DNA of 64,000 bases from Clostridium_AM sp900759715 (GCA_900759715.1 CAAEXF010000131.1:1-64000), one strand, 5' to 3'. Counted from the first letter of the stretch, positions 34,599-43,333 are shown. Made by a program: numbers and translations. The notes: a model not told the origin generated them from the sequence alone.

Positions 34599-34799
34599 CG
34601 CGTTATCAAACAAAAAAACATAGAGTTAATTCAATGTGCAAATTTAGGCGCATCCCCAATGCCCGCCCTGGATTCCTCCGACGCTGGTGCGGAAAATGGT
34701 GCAATACCTCATTAGACTCCCAGGCCTCAATTTAGTACTAATAGAACAGTTCTAATCATATTTTATAAAAGAAAAGAATATGAAGGAGTGTAAAGTTAT

Positions 34800-36245
34800 T
34801 TGTTAAAAAAAGTTAAAGTTAGTTTACGGCCCATTGTTAGCAAGGTAAATATGCCTACTGTTTTGAAAACAGCTATACTGCCCAGTGACTCAATTGAAAG
34901 ATTATTTATTGCAACCCAGGTAGGGGAGATCTTTTACATTGGAAACGGAGTTGTAAGAACTTTTTTAGATATTCGCCCGCGAGTCTTAAAACTAGGTTTT
35001 GCTGGTGGTAGATATGATGAACGGGGATTGATAGGACTAGCGTTTCATCCCCAATTTTATTATAACGGTCTGTTTTATCTTCATTATTCAGTAGCTGGAA
35101 CACAAGGTCCAGGTGCTCTTCCTAGTTCAGAAGTTTCAAGACAACTTCCTGAATTTTTTAAACCTACCCCCTGTGACCCCAGTACCTTAAACCAAAAGTG
35201 GATAAATAGAGAAATTAAATATGATCATATTGATACAGTTGAAGAATGGATTTTACAATCGAATGGTCAACCTCAAAAACGGCGTACATTACTTAATTTA
35301 AGAAGACCATTTTTTAATCATAATGGTATCAATAGCTTAAACTTTTCACCTGAAACAGGAAAACTTGTTTTAACAACCGGAGATGGAGGATCAGGCTATG
35401 ATCCATTTAATTCAAGCCAGAATGATATGGAAATCGCCGGTAAAATAATTGAAATTGATGTAACTAAGAATACATTTATCAATAATCCACCTGTAGTCAC
35501 ACGTTTTAATGAACTTCCCATACCTATTCAGGAGACGCTTACGGTAATTGCCAAAGGAGTTCGCAACATAACTGGCATTTCATTCCAAAGGTTTTATAAT
35601 CAGTATATCAAATATGTTGGAATTGTGGGACAGGATCTGGTAGAGTCAATTTTTTCATTTGTTCATTATAAACCAATACCGGTTCCTCAGCTTATTCAAG
35701 CTTCTTTAATGAAATCTGAACCTGACCAAGAAGGATTTATTAACTTTGGCTGGCGAGGGTGGGAAGGTGCTTTTCCTACTTCGATTATAAGGGGCTGCTC
35801 TGCAAATCCAACTTTGGATGAGGAAACAATTGCTTATTACAATGATGCAGTAAAAACTTCAACACAGCGTATTCCGCCTCTAATCAGCTATTTTCATAAA
35901 GATCCTAGGCCGGATAAGTTCGGAGCAACTGCCCTTACGGGAGTCCAGGCATATATGGGGAATGGAATTCCCGGTTTAACTGGAAGCGTTGTGTTTACTG
36001 ATTTTGCCCGGGATGAAGGATCTCAACCGCCCATTAGAGGGGTTTTAGCTTATACCAGTGCAAGAACAGATTGTAAATTAAATGATTTTAGTGTTATTGA
36101 AACCGATTATAATTTTGGATCTCAATCAGCTTATTATACTAGCTTGGGAACGAATCTGAATCAAACTAGACTATATTTAGGGGTTTATGGCTCTATGAAT
36201 GTGACTGATTTTAACCAAGGTACTGTTTTTGAAATTGTTCCATGA
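34800..36245 (+). CDS. PQQ-type soluble sugar dehydrogenase-like beta-propeller protein
   Basis: 481 residues. Resembles glucose/sorbosone dehydrogenases: DERGLIGLAFHPQFYYNGLFYLHY near the start, FNHNGINSLNFSPETGKLVLTTGDGG, INFGWRGWEGAFP, and TGSVVFTDFARDEG. No signal peptide is evident. TTG start 9 nt after AAGGAGTG. The family is uncommon in strict anaerobes, PQQ is not expected here, and the real cofactor and substrate are uncertain. Upstream bases 34640-34735 are unusually G+C-rich for the window, a hint of acquisition. Confidence 0.75.
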   Translation: MLKKVKVSLRPIVSKVNMPTVLKTAILPSDSIERLFIATQVGEIFYIGNGVVRTFLDIRPRVLKLGFAGGRYDERGLIGLAFHPQFYYNGLFYLHYSVAGTQGPGALPSSEVSRQLPEFFKPTPCDPSTLNQKWINREIKYDHIDTVEEWILQSNGQPQKRRTLLNLRRPFFNHNGINSLNFSPETGKLVLTTGDGGSGYDPFNSSQNDMEIAGKIIEIDVTKNTFINNPPVVTRFNELPIPIQETLTVIAKGVRNITGISFQRFYNQYIKYVGIVGQDLVESIFSFVHYKPIPVPQLIQASLMKSEPDQEGFINFGWRGWEGAFPTSIIRGCSANPTLDEETIAYYNDAVKTSTQRIPPLISYFHKDPRPDKFGATALTGVQAYMGNGIPGLTGSVVFTDFARDEGSQPPIRGVLAYTSARTDCKLNDFSVIETDYNFGSQSAYYTSLGTNLNQTRLYLGVYGSMNVTDFNQGTVFEIVP

Positions 36246-36254
36246 TTCATAACT

Positions 36255-36387
36255 ATGAAGTGAAACTTGAATCAGATGGGGTTTCACCCCCATCTGATTC
36301 TTAGTTGAACGAATCCAGGGACGTAGCCGCCCTTTACTCCCACTTTGAAGAAGATGGGAGTATTAGGGCGGGTAGTCATCGGATAAA
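36255..36387 (-). repeat. Dispersed two-hairpin element, copy F (type i)
   Basis: 133 bp. Its stem is CCGCCCT/AGGGCGG where other copies have CCGCTCT/AGAGCGG, a compensatory change. The second hairpin is GAATCAGATGGGG... paired with ...CTGATTC. It begins 9 bp after the stop of the PQQ-type gene. Confidence 0.88.
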
Positions 36388-36452
36388 ATTCGACTTAATA
36401 CCAGATAAATCCCTTTCTTTGATTTATTTAATCGAAATATAAAACAAACAAG

Positions 36453-36497
36453 GGAGTGTTTTAAAACTAAGTGATTAGTTGAGAAACACTCCTTTTT
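36453..36497 (+). terminator. Intrinsic terminator
   Basis: GGAGTGTTT (36453-36461) pairs with AAACACTCC (36484-36492), followed by TTTTT. It resembles the terminator at 9588 in stem and downstream flank. It probably serves the 34800 gene through repeat F. Nothing else is seen from 36500 to 36626. Confidence 0.8.
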
Positions 36498-36626
36498 CTA
36501 TTGATTATTGACCTGTAACGAATTGAAAGTATCTTTGATCTAAAAATTGTTTTGTTAACTTTAAAATTGATACCACGACAAATAGGGATTTCGCCCTTAT
36601 CATTTTAAACATAAATTATGTATTAT

Positions 36627-36830
36627 TTAATCATTATTCTCTGAGTATTTCATAATTCTTTCTTTTAAAAATACGTTAAATTCATTATATTCATCCTCAG
36701 ATAGATTTCTATTAAAACTCATAATCTTTAATTTATGACCTTCATACTCTTTTCTATATGGTGGATGAATATGTTCAAATTCTTGTAACTTAAATCCTAA
36801 GTTAGAAGAAAAGATTTATTCTTACAAACT
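36627..36830 (-). pseudogene. C-terminal remnant of a GNAT-like acetyltransferase
   Basis: An open frame without a start ends at TAA 36627-36629 and encodes SSNLGFKLQEFEHIHPPY followed by RKEYEGHKLKIMSFNRNLSE..., the typical end of a GNAT or related acyltransferase. The N-terminal acetyl-CoA-binding half is missing. Confidence 0.6.
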
Positions 36831-36859
36831 CCATTTCTATTTCCTGCTAAAATTTTATA

Positions 36860-37543
36860 TTAATGGTCAATTCTATTTCTGTTAGCAACCATAACTCCTA
36901 CAAGTGGATGTAACCTGTGTACTTCAACTATAAAATCAAAATTCGAGAAACAATTCATTAACTCTTCAACATTTGATGGGAAATCTACTTCTGGTCCATA
37001 TCCTACTACGGAAAATTCTTGTCTATAATCGTTAGGATTTTGAAAAAACATTAAATCACCAATAACGATACTTTGTAAGCTTTCTCCACCTACATTAATC
37101 ATTTTTTCTATTGCTTTTTGTTTATATATTGTGGTTAGATGATGTAAAGCATAATTCGAAATAATTTTTGTAATACATTTTTTCTGTAAATCTACATTCA
37201 AGTTAGGTTCCTCGAATGTTCCTATATAAAGCTCAATATTATGTATTCTTTCATTTTCAATATTCTCTTTGGCTTGTCTAATCATTCCATCACTAATATC
37301 TACCCCAATTGCTAATTTTACTTTTCGAGATAGCTCAATAATTTGTTTTCCAGTGCCACACCCTAAGTCGAGTACAACATCGTTAATATTAGGTTTAATC
37401 AATTTATTTATTAGCTCTGCTGTTTTAGACCTCCAGTAATAGCTATCAGTGACATACTGGTTACTTGCTTGATTAAATCGCTGCTTTGCTCTTGTTTCCA
37501 TATTTGTTATCTTGATAATATCTATAAGTTGCTGAATTTCCAA
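36860..37543 (-). CDS. Class I SAM-dependent methyltransferase
   Basis: Up to 227 residues. SAM-binding motif I VLDLGCGTGKQIIELS, then GVDISDGMI (motif II) and ISNYALHHL. Arranged as UbiE/YcgJ-type methyltransferases, with an N-terminal RFNQASNQYVTDSYYWR segment. The start is uncertain: TTG 37543 or ATG 37501, neither with a good ribosome site, consistent with the decayed neighbourhood. Substrate unknown. Confidence 0.8.
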   Translation of the reverse strand: MEIQQLIDIIKITNMETRAKQRFNQASNQYVTDSYYWRSKTAELINKLIKPNINDVVLDLGCGTGKQIIELSRKVKLAIGVDISDGMIRQAKENIENERIHNIELYIGTFEEPNLNVDLQKKCITKIISNYALHHLTTIYKQKAIEKMINVGGESLQSIVIGDLMFFQNPNDYRQEFSVVGYGPEVDFPSNVEELMNCFSNFDFIVEVHRLHPLVGVMVANRNRIDH

Positions 37544-37579
37544 AAAAACTATTATTTTGTATTTGTTTTTCGGCTTTAT

Positions 37580-37666
37580 TTAGGGCAGTAATAACCCAAT
37601 CTTATCATAATGAAGCAATGCTTTTACAGTTATCCCCGATTTTCTAGCAAACTCTCCAATTTTCAA
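37580..37666 (-). pseudogene. Truncated MerR-family regulator (28 codons left)
   Basis: TTG 37664-37666 behind GAGGAGG encodes LKIGEFARKSGITVKALL and then HYDKIGLLLP before TAA. This is exactly the N-terminal MerR winged-helix start, so the rest was deleted. Its promoter and operator survive intact just upstream. Confidence 0.8.
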
Positions 37667-37698
37667 GACTTCGCCTCCTCTTAAAGTTATTCTAAATC

Positions 37699-37713
37699 CT
37701 AACCTTGGGTTAG
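37699..37713. promoter_or_regulatory. MerR-type operator in a long-spacer promoter
   Basis: CTAACCTTGGGTTAG is a perfect 6-bp-arm dyad. On the minus strand it lies between TTGACT and TAGAAT with a long spacer, the classical MerR arrangement, and it is oriented toward the truncated merR remnant. Confidence 0.7.
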
Positions 37714-37764
37714 AGTCAATACTGATTTGTTAGCATTTATTAGATACTTAACATAATAAGAATA

Positions 37765-38331
37765 TTACGAACTTAATATCTTTTTAATTTTCTCTCTTAC
37801 TTCTATCGGTAAATTACCCTTTAATGCTCTTTCTAATAAAAGGGGTTTCTTAATTCCATTCAATAGCAGGTAACTTTCTATTATCTTTACTTTTGCTTCT
37901 CTATTAGGGATTAATTGATAAATTACATACCAATCCTCCAATGATGTGAAAGGAATATTTACTCCATTAATCCTTTTAAATTCTGAAATTGAGTTGTGAT
38001 CAAAAGTGTATTCAAATACTCCACTAATATGATTGACTGCGAATCCTGCCATTACATCAACATCAAACCCGTCTATTATATACTCATAGAAGTATTTTGT
38101 TGAATAGGTAGCAGTCTTCTCCCATTTTTTCTTCTCGCCAATACTTTTAAGAACTTCATCTGCTTTTTCAATGTCTTTAACATCTATAAAAATATCTATA
38201 TCATTTGGTTTTTTTATAAGTCCGAATTGATTTAATAATATAGAAGCACCGACTCCCCATACTATATTTGAACTATTAAGTTTTTCACCGATATAACTTA
38301 AAGTATTGAACATTTCTTTTTCTGTTCGCAT
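37765..38331 (-). CDS. Nucleotidyltransferase-fold protein
   Basis: 188 residues from ATG 38329-38331 (GGGGAGG 5 nt upstream), preferred over a start 13 codons earlier. NIVWGVGASILLNQFGLIK followed by PNDIDIFI is the pol-beta-type G-x-G-S...D-x-D active site; a later DGFDVDVMAGF could supply the third Asp. Related proteins act as MNT-type antitoxins or antibiotic nucleotidyltransferases. No HEPN partner is nearby. Confidence 0.75.
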   Translation of the reverse strand: MRTEKEMFNTLSYIGEKLNSSNIVWGVGASILLNQFGLIKKPNDIDIFIDVKDIEKADEVLKSIGEKKKWEKTATYSTKYFYEYIIDGFDVDVMAGFAVNHISGVFEYTFDHNSISEFKRINGVNIPFTSLEDWYVIYQLIPNREAKVKIIESYLLLNGIKKPLLLERALKGNLPIEVREKIKKILSS

Positions 38332-38379
38332 TTTAGCCTCCCCTAAATGTAAATGTCTTTTAACTCGCAATAAATTACC

Positions 38380-38479
38380 ATTGAACCCTTATCTAAATGG
38401 AAAAATCCATACTAATATTGATGCAAGTATTGTTACTACCCATATGATGCTTCAAGCTACTGAACTTGGATTTAGTTAA
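38380..38479 (+). pseudogene. Nitroreductase remnant
   Basis: The plus-strand frame reads NPYLNGKIHTNIDASI then VTTHMMLQATELGFS and stops at TAA 38477-38479. (D/N)xxI(T)THMMLxATELGxG is the FMN-enzyme nitroreductase motif normally followed by about 50 more residues. Both ends of the gene are missing. Confidence 0.65.
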
Positions 38480-38480
38480 T

Positions 38481-38513
38481 AAAACCAGTGTTATTCAAAC
38501 ACTGGTTTTATTT
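38481..38513 (+). terminator. Terminator after the nitroreductase remnant
   Basis: AAAACCAGTGT and ACACTGGTTTT form an 11-bp stem with a 7-nt loop, followed by ATTTT. It survives from the lost gene. Confidence 0.8.
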
Positions 38514-38585
38514 TAAGATCCTTTAACTTGGTATCAGAATGAAATGTATCCTGGATACAAAAACGGCAATTGATATTATCATAAA

Positions 38586-39152
38586 TTAGTCTTTAAATAA
38601 CTCTTCTACAGCTACAGTAAATCCCGTGAAAATTTTAGAATATATAGTGCCGCTATTTTTAACAACGTCAATTTGGTCATATAATCCTTCATCATTAAGA
38701 CTATATGTCTGGACTGTATTAATCATTGGATTTACAATCCAATATTCCTTGACACCATATTTCATGTATAAGTTTAGTTTCACAACAAGGTCATTTGACT
38801 GATTAGAAGGTGATAATATCTCAATTATTAAAGTAGGAACACCAACATATTTACTATCTTCCATTCCACTCTTATCACAAATAACAGAAATATCCGGTAT
38901 TACCACTCTATCTTCTTCAATATCCTCTCTATGTAGTTGTACATCATAAGGTGCTGAAAATGCTTCACACTCTTTTCCCTCTAAGAAATTAAATAACTTT
39001 GCATATAGTCTACCAGATATTCTTTGATGCTTTGTAGATGGTGATGGAGACATATATACAACTCCGTCAATATATTCTAAAATACTGTCTGTATTCTCCT
39101 TCATTTTATAAAATTCATCTATAGTAATTAATTTCTCTTGTGGTAAACTCAT
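38586..39152 (-). CDS. Uma2-family (DUF820) putative endonuclease-like protein
   Basis: 188 residues. PD-(D/E)xK-type fold of the Uma2 family, with ILEYIDGVVYMSPSPSTKHQ, VVIPDISVICDKSG, PTLIIEILSPSNQSND and VKEYWIVNP. Function of the family is unknown; it is often on mobile DNA. Transcribed alone. Confidence 0.9.
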   Translation of the reverse strand: MSLPQEKLITIDEFYKMKENTDSILEYIDGVVYMSPSPSTKHQRISGRLYAKLFNFLEGKECEAFSAPYDVQLHREDIEEDRVVIPDISVICDKSGMEDSKYVGVPTLIIEILSPSNQSNDLVVKLNLYMKYGVKEYWIVNPMINTVQTYSLNDEGLYDQIDVVKNSGTIYSKIFTGFTVAVEELFKD

Positions 39153-39248
39153 AAAACCTCAACCCCTTTGTAAACACTTTTAACTTTACTTATCATTAAT
39201 TATAACCTATTTACAGAAAAGTAAGAATGCTTTACTATAATTTTTTAG

Positions 39249-39428
39249 CTTAAATCCTTACTTGTACAACCTTTGGTTTATATATCAAAATTCTTGCCTC
39301 ACGCTATAGCAAATGTATTAGGTGCTGGAACTATTATTATATTGGGGAGATATTTTGTAATCCAACGCATAATAAATACTAATACACCGATTAACATAAA
39401 TGAATATATAAACCCATTTAACATATAA
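39249..39428 (+). pseudogene. 3' remnant of a membrane-protein gene
   Basis: A 59-codon open frame with no start reads FLPHAIANVLGAGTIIILG then RYFVIQRIINTNTPINI... and stops at 39426-39428. The hydrophobic stretch and the terminator directly downstream suggest a truncated gene. Family not recognised. Confidence 0.4.
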
Positions 39429-39446
39429 ACAAATCTATAAAAACAG

Positions 39447-39484
39447 GACAGAAACTTTTGATTAAGCATACTGTCCTTTTTTCT
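39447..39484 (+). terminator. Terminator after the membrane-protein remnant
   Basis: AGGACAG pairs with CTGTCCT around an 18-nt loop, followed by TTTTTC. Confidence 0.7.
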
Positions 39485-39558
39485 TCTGTTATTTTAGATT
39501 TTTAAATTATTAATGTTGTTGCTTTAAATAAGTAATATATAGTAATCTATATGTTTTA

Positions 39559-40026
39559 CTAATACTTTTTCTTTATAATATTTTGATAATTTGGAGGTAA
39601 TTCATAGCTTTTTATATGTTCAAACTTTTCAACTTTTACATCACCAGAGCCACCTACTCTAATAGTAATACGGTCAACTCCAACGCTGTTATGTGCTCCA
39701 AAATAAGGATATACTTCAAGTTCAATCATAAAAACAAAAGTTCTATATCCGTTAGGTCTTTCAGCCTTCAATATAGTAAGATCATACGGTGCTACCATTG
39801 GTGTATCAGTAAAAAATTCCTTATAATAGTTATCTACTGATTTTTGAATTTCTGGCATAAGTAATGAAATAAATATATCTTGATATAATTCTTCTCTTGA
39901 TTGTTCTGGTGGTTTATATGGTTTGTTAATAGATGGAATTTTTTCAGTAAATTCATAAGCATAACAAGAATATGGTGTACATATTAATCCAATTAGAAGA
40001 AATAATGTAAATATAACTTTTTTCAA
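39559..40026 (-). CDS. Secreted DUF3888-like protein
   Basis: 155 residues from TTG 40026, chosen because GGAGGTGA lies 5 nt upstream; the longer frame starts before that site. Signal peptide KKVIFTLFLLIGLICTPYSCYA, then a small domain with EELYQDIFISLLMPEIQKSVDNYY, which looks like DUF3888. Exported; role unknown. Confidence 0.75.
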   Translation of the reverse strand: MKKVIFTLFLLIGLICTPYSCYAYEFTEKIPSINKPYKPPEQSREELYQDIFISLLMPEIQKSVDNYYKEFFTDTPMVAPYDLTILKAERPNGYRTFVFMIELEVYPYFGAHNSVGVDRITIRVGGSGDVKVEKFEHIKSYELPPNYQNIIKKKY

Positions 40027-40152
40027 TAGTATCACCTCCATAAAAATCTTCTTAGTAGTATTCAACTAATAAAAATACTGTATACTGGAAGATTAATGTG
40101 ATACTGCCAACATGCATGTTACTTCTTTTGTCTTATAAAAATATTTCATTAG

Positions 40153-40263
40153 TTAGATTTTTCGCTTTATAATTGCTTCTCTTATTTCATACATACACCA
40201 TATAACAAAATAAGCTGGCAAACATAGTAAAAATACTGTGAAAATAAATTGAGCTATGCTCAT
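40153..40263 (-). CDS. Possible 36-aa single-helix membrane peptide
   Basis: ATG 40261-40263 to TAA 40153-40155. One hydrophobic segment (SIAQFIFTVFLLCLPAYFVI) and a basic end (IIKRKI). The ribosome site is weak (AGAAGTGA about 18 nt upstream), so expression is uncertain. Confidence 0.35.
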   Translation of the reverse strand: MSIAQFIFTVFLLCLPAYFVIWCMYEIREAIIKRKI

Positions 40264-40372
40264 TGTTCACAATATAATCACTTCTCTTATATTAATTTAC
40301 TATATAGTTATTAGAATTACTTTATTAATAGTACTAAATAAACAGTTATGACTCAAAATACGAAAATTCGCC

Positions 40373-40723
40373 TTATTTGTTATAGAATTTGTATTCAACC
40401 CATTTGCCATTTACTAGTTTTTCAAAATTCCCCCATTGCGGTTTTCCTAAATCTCTTCCTTTAACTCTAACTGGAGATATAATATCATCTTGACAATGCC
40501 TTGTTGGATTATCAATATTTATCCAACCTGATTTACTAATATTATACCCTTCTAAACACATTTCTTCTGCTTCTTCTAAAGTATCAAAGCAATAATCTGC
40601 AAAACAAGGAACATCATCAATGGAATTATATAAAAACACATACACTTCATCTGATAAGTATTCATACAACATTACTTTTTTTATTTTGTCTACAGGTTCT
40701 TTTAAAATGGCATACTTTCTCAA
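40373..40723 (-). CDS. Hypothetical cytosolic protein
   Basis: 116 residues from TTG 40721-40723, five bases after GAGGTGA; the GTG of the longer frame is part of that ribosome site. Acidic middle (DTLEEAEEMCLEGY) and C-terminal PQWGNFEKLVNGKWVEYKF. No family recognised. The neighbouring small genes at 40767-41558 resemble an immunity-type or accessory cluster. Confidence 0.6.
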   Translation of the reverse strand: MRKYAILKEPVDKIKKVMLYEYLSDEVYVFLYNSIDDVPCFADYCFDTLEEAEEMCLEGYNISKSGWINIDNPTRHCQDDIISPVRVKGRDLGKPQWGNFEKLVNGKWVEYKFYNK

Positions 40724-40766
40724 TATTTTCACCTCGTATAATGAGAATGTTTCGAACTAACTAGCA

Positions 40767-41141
40767 TTATTTTACATGGTGTAAAAGTTCAATATCTCCA
40801 TCTACAAATCCAACACCAACAGCCCGTAATCCTTGAAGTATATTGGCAAACTTTCCATCTTGAAGATATTTTTCTATCATTTTTGTTATAAAGTATAAAC
40901 CATCTTCCCAATCTTTAATATCATCAGTTCGTGGTATAAGAAACACATCTTCTCCTGTCGTAAATATCTCTTCACACGCCCAATCATCGTCTGCTTCATC
41001 AAATGTATCTGTTCCAATTAATTGGATATCATAGGTTTGGTTTGAACCCTCATACAAATTAAAGTTAACTGCAATAACATCTGACGGAAGTTGTTGCAAA
41101 TTACTCTCTAACCATTTTGAAAAATATTCGTAATATAACAT
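40767..41141 (-). CDS. Hypothetical protein with a duplicated relative at 32591
   Basis: 124 residues from ATG 41139-41141 (GGAAGG upstream), rather than the 146-codon frame. Aromatic N-terminus (LYYEYFSKWLESNLQQLP), then WACEEIFTTGEDVFLIPR and WEDGLYFITKMIEKYL. Looks like a small soluble protein of the immunity or cell-surface-accessory kind, but the family is not recognised. Its 3' end is copied as a fragment at 32591-32661. Confidence 0.65.
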   Translation of the reverse strand: MLYYEYFSKWLESNLQQLPSDVIAVNFNLYEGSNQTYDIQLIGTDTFDEADDDWACEEIFTTGEDVFLIPRTDDIKDWEDGLYFITKMIEKYLQDGKFANILQGLRAVGVGFVDGDIELLHHVK

Positions 41142-41225
41142 ATGTACCTTCCTTTCTTTTCTCACAAAACACATATTGATTCGTCTTATCTTACTGTTAT
41201 GATACAAAGCAAATGCTATATAGTA

Positions 41226-41558
41226 TCATATATTTAATGATATCTTAAATATAAATCCAACATTAAAGCATAAATAACTTACAACAATTATTGAAATGGC
41301 TATTCCAATAATACTTGTATATTTGCCAAATTCATTACTATTTGTTTTCTCTGGATTTATAATCTCTCTATATATAAAAAATAATATCAATAAAGTAAAA
41401 CTTACAATACCCCCCGATGTACTTTTTCTTGCAAATGAAAACATAGTCCCCCAATATGCCCAAGTTACCACTCCGAAGAAAATATACTTTCCTATAAAAT
41501 ATAATTTATTAGTTATGTTTAAACTTTCAAACATGGATTTGTTAGTTTTATTATTCAT
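41226..41558 (-). CDS. Hypothetical three-helix membrane protein
   Basis: 110 residues. Hydrophobic helices at about 20-42, 50-67 and 82-105. ATG behind AGGGGGATTCA, 9 bp after the end of an upstream interrupted small ORF, suggesting they were one transcription unit. Family not recognised. Confidence 0.6.
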   Translation of the reverse strand: MNNKTNKSMFESLNITNKLYFIGKYIFFGVVTWAYWGTMFSFARKSTSGGIVSFTLLILFFIYREIINPEKTNSNEFGKYTSIIGIAISIIVVSYLCFNVGFIFKISLNI

Positions 41559-41567
41559 TGAATCCCC

Positions 41568-41732
41568 CTATTTTACTAATAATATTATCACAAACACAAG
41601 TAACCAATTAAGGCTGGTATGCCTTAATCCTATAAATCAAAATATACATCTCCAAATATCTGTTCCAACAAATGAAATACCAGCTATAAATCCCAAAATT
41701 CCAGTTATAGTGCTTATTGGAAATATCCGCAT
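41568..41732 (-). pseudogene. Small membrane-protein ORF interrupted by an in-frame TGA
   Basis: ATG 41730-41732 behind GGGGGAGG encodes RIFPISTITGILGFIAGISF..., reaches TGA at 41637-41639 after 31 codons, then stays open for 22 more with a second helix (LNWLLVFVIILLV). The simplest explanation is a TGG-to-TGA nonsense mutation, though a 31-aa peptide may still be made. Confidence 0.5.
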
Positions 41733-41854
41733 ATTAACCTCCCCCAAATACGATAACATTATAATTGTACCATTATACATATGGATATAAAAGGCAACCT
41801 CCTTCGTATTAATTACTTTTGAGTCCTTATCTAATTAGCACAATATTAATTGTA

Positions 41855-41952
41855 TTTTCAAGTGGAAGTAAAGAGCGGCTATGTCCCTGGATAATGACTT
41901 CTAAGCTTCAGATGGAGTCAAAACTCCATCTGAAGCTTAGAAGTCTGTTTAT
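41855..41952 (+). repeat. Dispersed two-hairpin element, copy G (5'-truncated, type ii)
   Basis: Begins in the first apical loop (TTTTCAAGTGGAAGT) and retains AGAGCGG, CCCTGGATAA and the full second hairpin, which here pairs over a longer stretch (GACTTCTAAGCTTCAG with CTGAAGCTTAGAAGTC). Ends in CTGTTTAT. Confidence 0.85.
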
Positions 41953-42017
41953 GTTTTTCACCTTATTTGTACATTTCTTTCGAAATACCTAACAACAGGA
42001 ACCTAAAAATTCAAAAA

Positions 42018-42464
42018 TTAATATCTTGGTTTTTCTTTTTGAGCAATATAGAAATTATCAACACCAATTTTTTTCATAGTATCATTATTTCCTTTCCATT
42101 TTTCAGTAACAAGTGCATTATATGTTATAGGATTACAAGGATATTTGGAACATTCAAAACAGAAGTTTACTTTTTCTTTTTTATGACACTCATTTATACT
42201 ACATTGACAGTTAGGCTTATCGCTAAAACGACACCCTGGACAACTCCCCTTTGAAAGATGCTTTAAAACGGCTAAAAATTGTTCATAATGATTAAATGCA
42301 GGCACAAACTCCTTTGTTTTTTCAGCCATCTTCTCAAAGTTTACTAAGTTCTCATCAAGTTCTTTGCTTAATAGTACTATTTTGCTATTTTCATAATATG
42401 CACACCTTGAGCAGTCAATCCCGCAAGGGGCTAAATCCTTTACAGCTTGTTCATAGTTATTCAT
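42018..42464 (-). CDS. DUF3795 cysteine-rich protein
   Basis: 148 residues. Cysteine pattern of DUF3795: APCGIDCSRCAYY at the N-terminus, GSCPGCRF, CQCSINEC and FCFECSKYPC. Probably binds zinc or an Fe-S cluster. Function unknown. ATG behind GAGGAGGAATTG. Repeat G lies just downstream. Confidence 0.85.
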   Translation of the reverse strand: MNNYEQAVKDLAPCGIDCSRCAYYENSKIVLLSKELDENLVNFEKMAEKTKEFVPAFNHYEQFLAVLKHLSKGSCPGCRFSDKPNCQCSINECHKKEKVNFCFECSKYPCNPITYNALVTEKWKGNNDTMKKIGVDNFYIAQKEKPRY

Positions 42465-42556
42465 AACAATTCCTCCTCTTAATAATATAAAAATATTTCT
42501 TTCACCTATATAGATGCAATAAAAAGAGGAAAGTCACGTTTCATAAAAAATTTTAT

Positions 42557-43333
42557 CTAAACATACATTTCATTTATTGTATTAATAACTTCTTTATACC
42601 ATTCTTTAGAAGGTTTTCTATCAGGCATGTTTTTATATAAGAAATTTATTTTACCACGTACTTCATCATTAAAAATATAATTTGATTTTGTGTAATCTAA
42701 CTTTTTAATAAATTTATGTTTATTAGAGTTTTTTTGTAAATTATCTCTACTTTTAGAGAACTCAATCCAAGCTTTACAGCTGCAAGGATTATTAACATCT
42801 AAAAGATTGCAGTGACCACTAAAGAAGGAATCCAAATTCATACGAGCACGATAAAGAAGTCCTTTTGTTGCACTTTTTGAAATACCAATTATATTTGAAA
42901 CTTCATCTAAAGATAATCCAAACATATCAATTAGCGAGAAGGCTATTCTTTGATGCAATGTAAGACGTCTCACCATAGCAAGAAAACAACCATTCTGTAA
43001 TTCACGAATAGCCTCTTCTACAATTACCTCATCTTCAGGTTTTGGAGGATTGTCCGCAAATAGATGTCCTTCTTTTTCAAGAAGATTAATATCATCATAA
43101 AGCAATTCACTATAATCTTTATTTTTTCTTTCTTTCATTAAAAAATTATTAAAGCATATTTTTCGCAGCCAAGCTTTAATTGCATTTGGATTCTCCAAGG
43201 TCTCAATTTTTTGCCATGCACTAATAAATGTTTCTTGTGCTAAATCTTCTGCAGCAGATGGATGACAAGATAACTTTAAAGCATAGTTAAAAACATAAGT
43301 CCCATATGTATTTATAAGCATTTCAATATCCAT
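42557..43333 (-). CDS. ECF-type RNA polymerase sigma factor with C-terminal extension
   Basis: 258 residues. Sigma-2 region at about 5-70 (AAEDLAQETFISAWQKIETL), sigma-4 at about 115-170 (RIAFSLIDMFGLSLDEVSNI), then an extension with Cys residues (HCNLLDVNNPCSCKAW) that may sense zinc or redox. ATG near AAGTGAATT. No anti-sigma gene is adjacent; the plus-strand ECF gene at 43733 is divergent. Confidence 0.87.
   Translation of the reverse strand: MDIEMLINTYGTYVFNYALKLSCHPSAAEDLAQETFISAWQKIETLENPNAIKAWLRKICFNNFLMKERKNKDYSELLYDDINLLEKEGHLFADNPPKPEDEVIVEEAIRELQNGCFLAMVRRLTLHQRIAFSLIDMFGLSLDEVSNIIGISKSATKGLLYRARMNLDSFFSGHCNLLDVNNPCSCKAWIEFSKSRDNLQKNSNKHKFIKKLDYTKSNYIFNDEVRGKINFLYKNMPDRKPSKEWYKEVINTINEMYV

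Noticed and set aside
34640..34735. Small ORF in the G+C-rich patch
   Set aside because: No start with a ribosome site and no recognisable protein in any frame.
41568..41732. Second selenoprotein
   Set aside because: The UGA codon lies between hydrophobic residues without redox motif, and no convincing SECIS loop lies 16-37 nt downstream.
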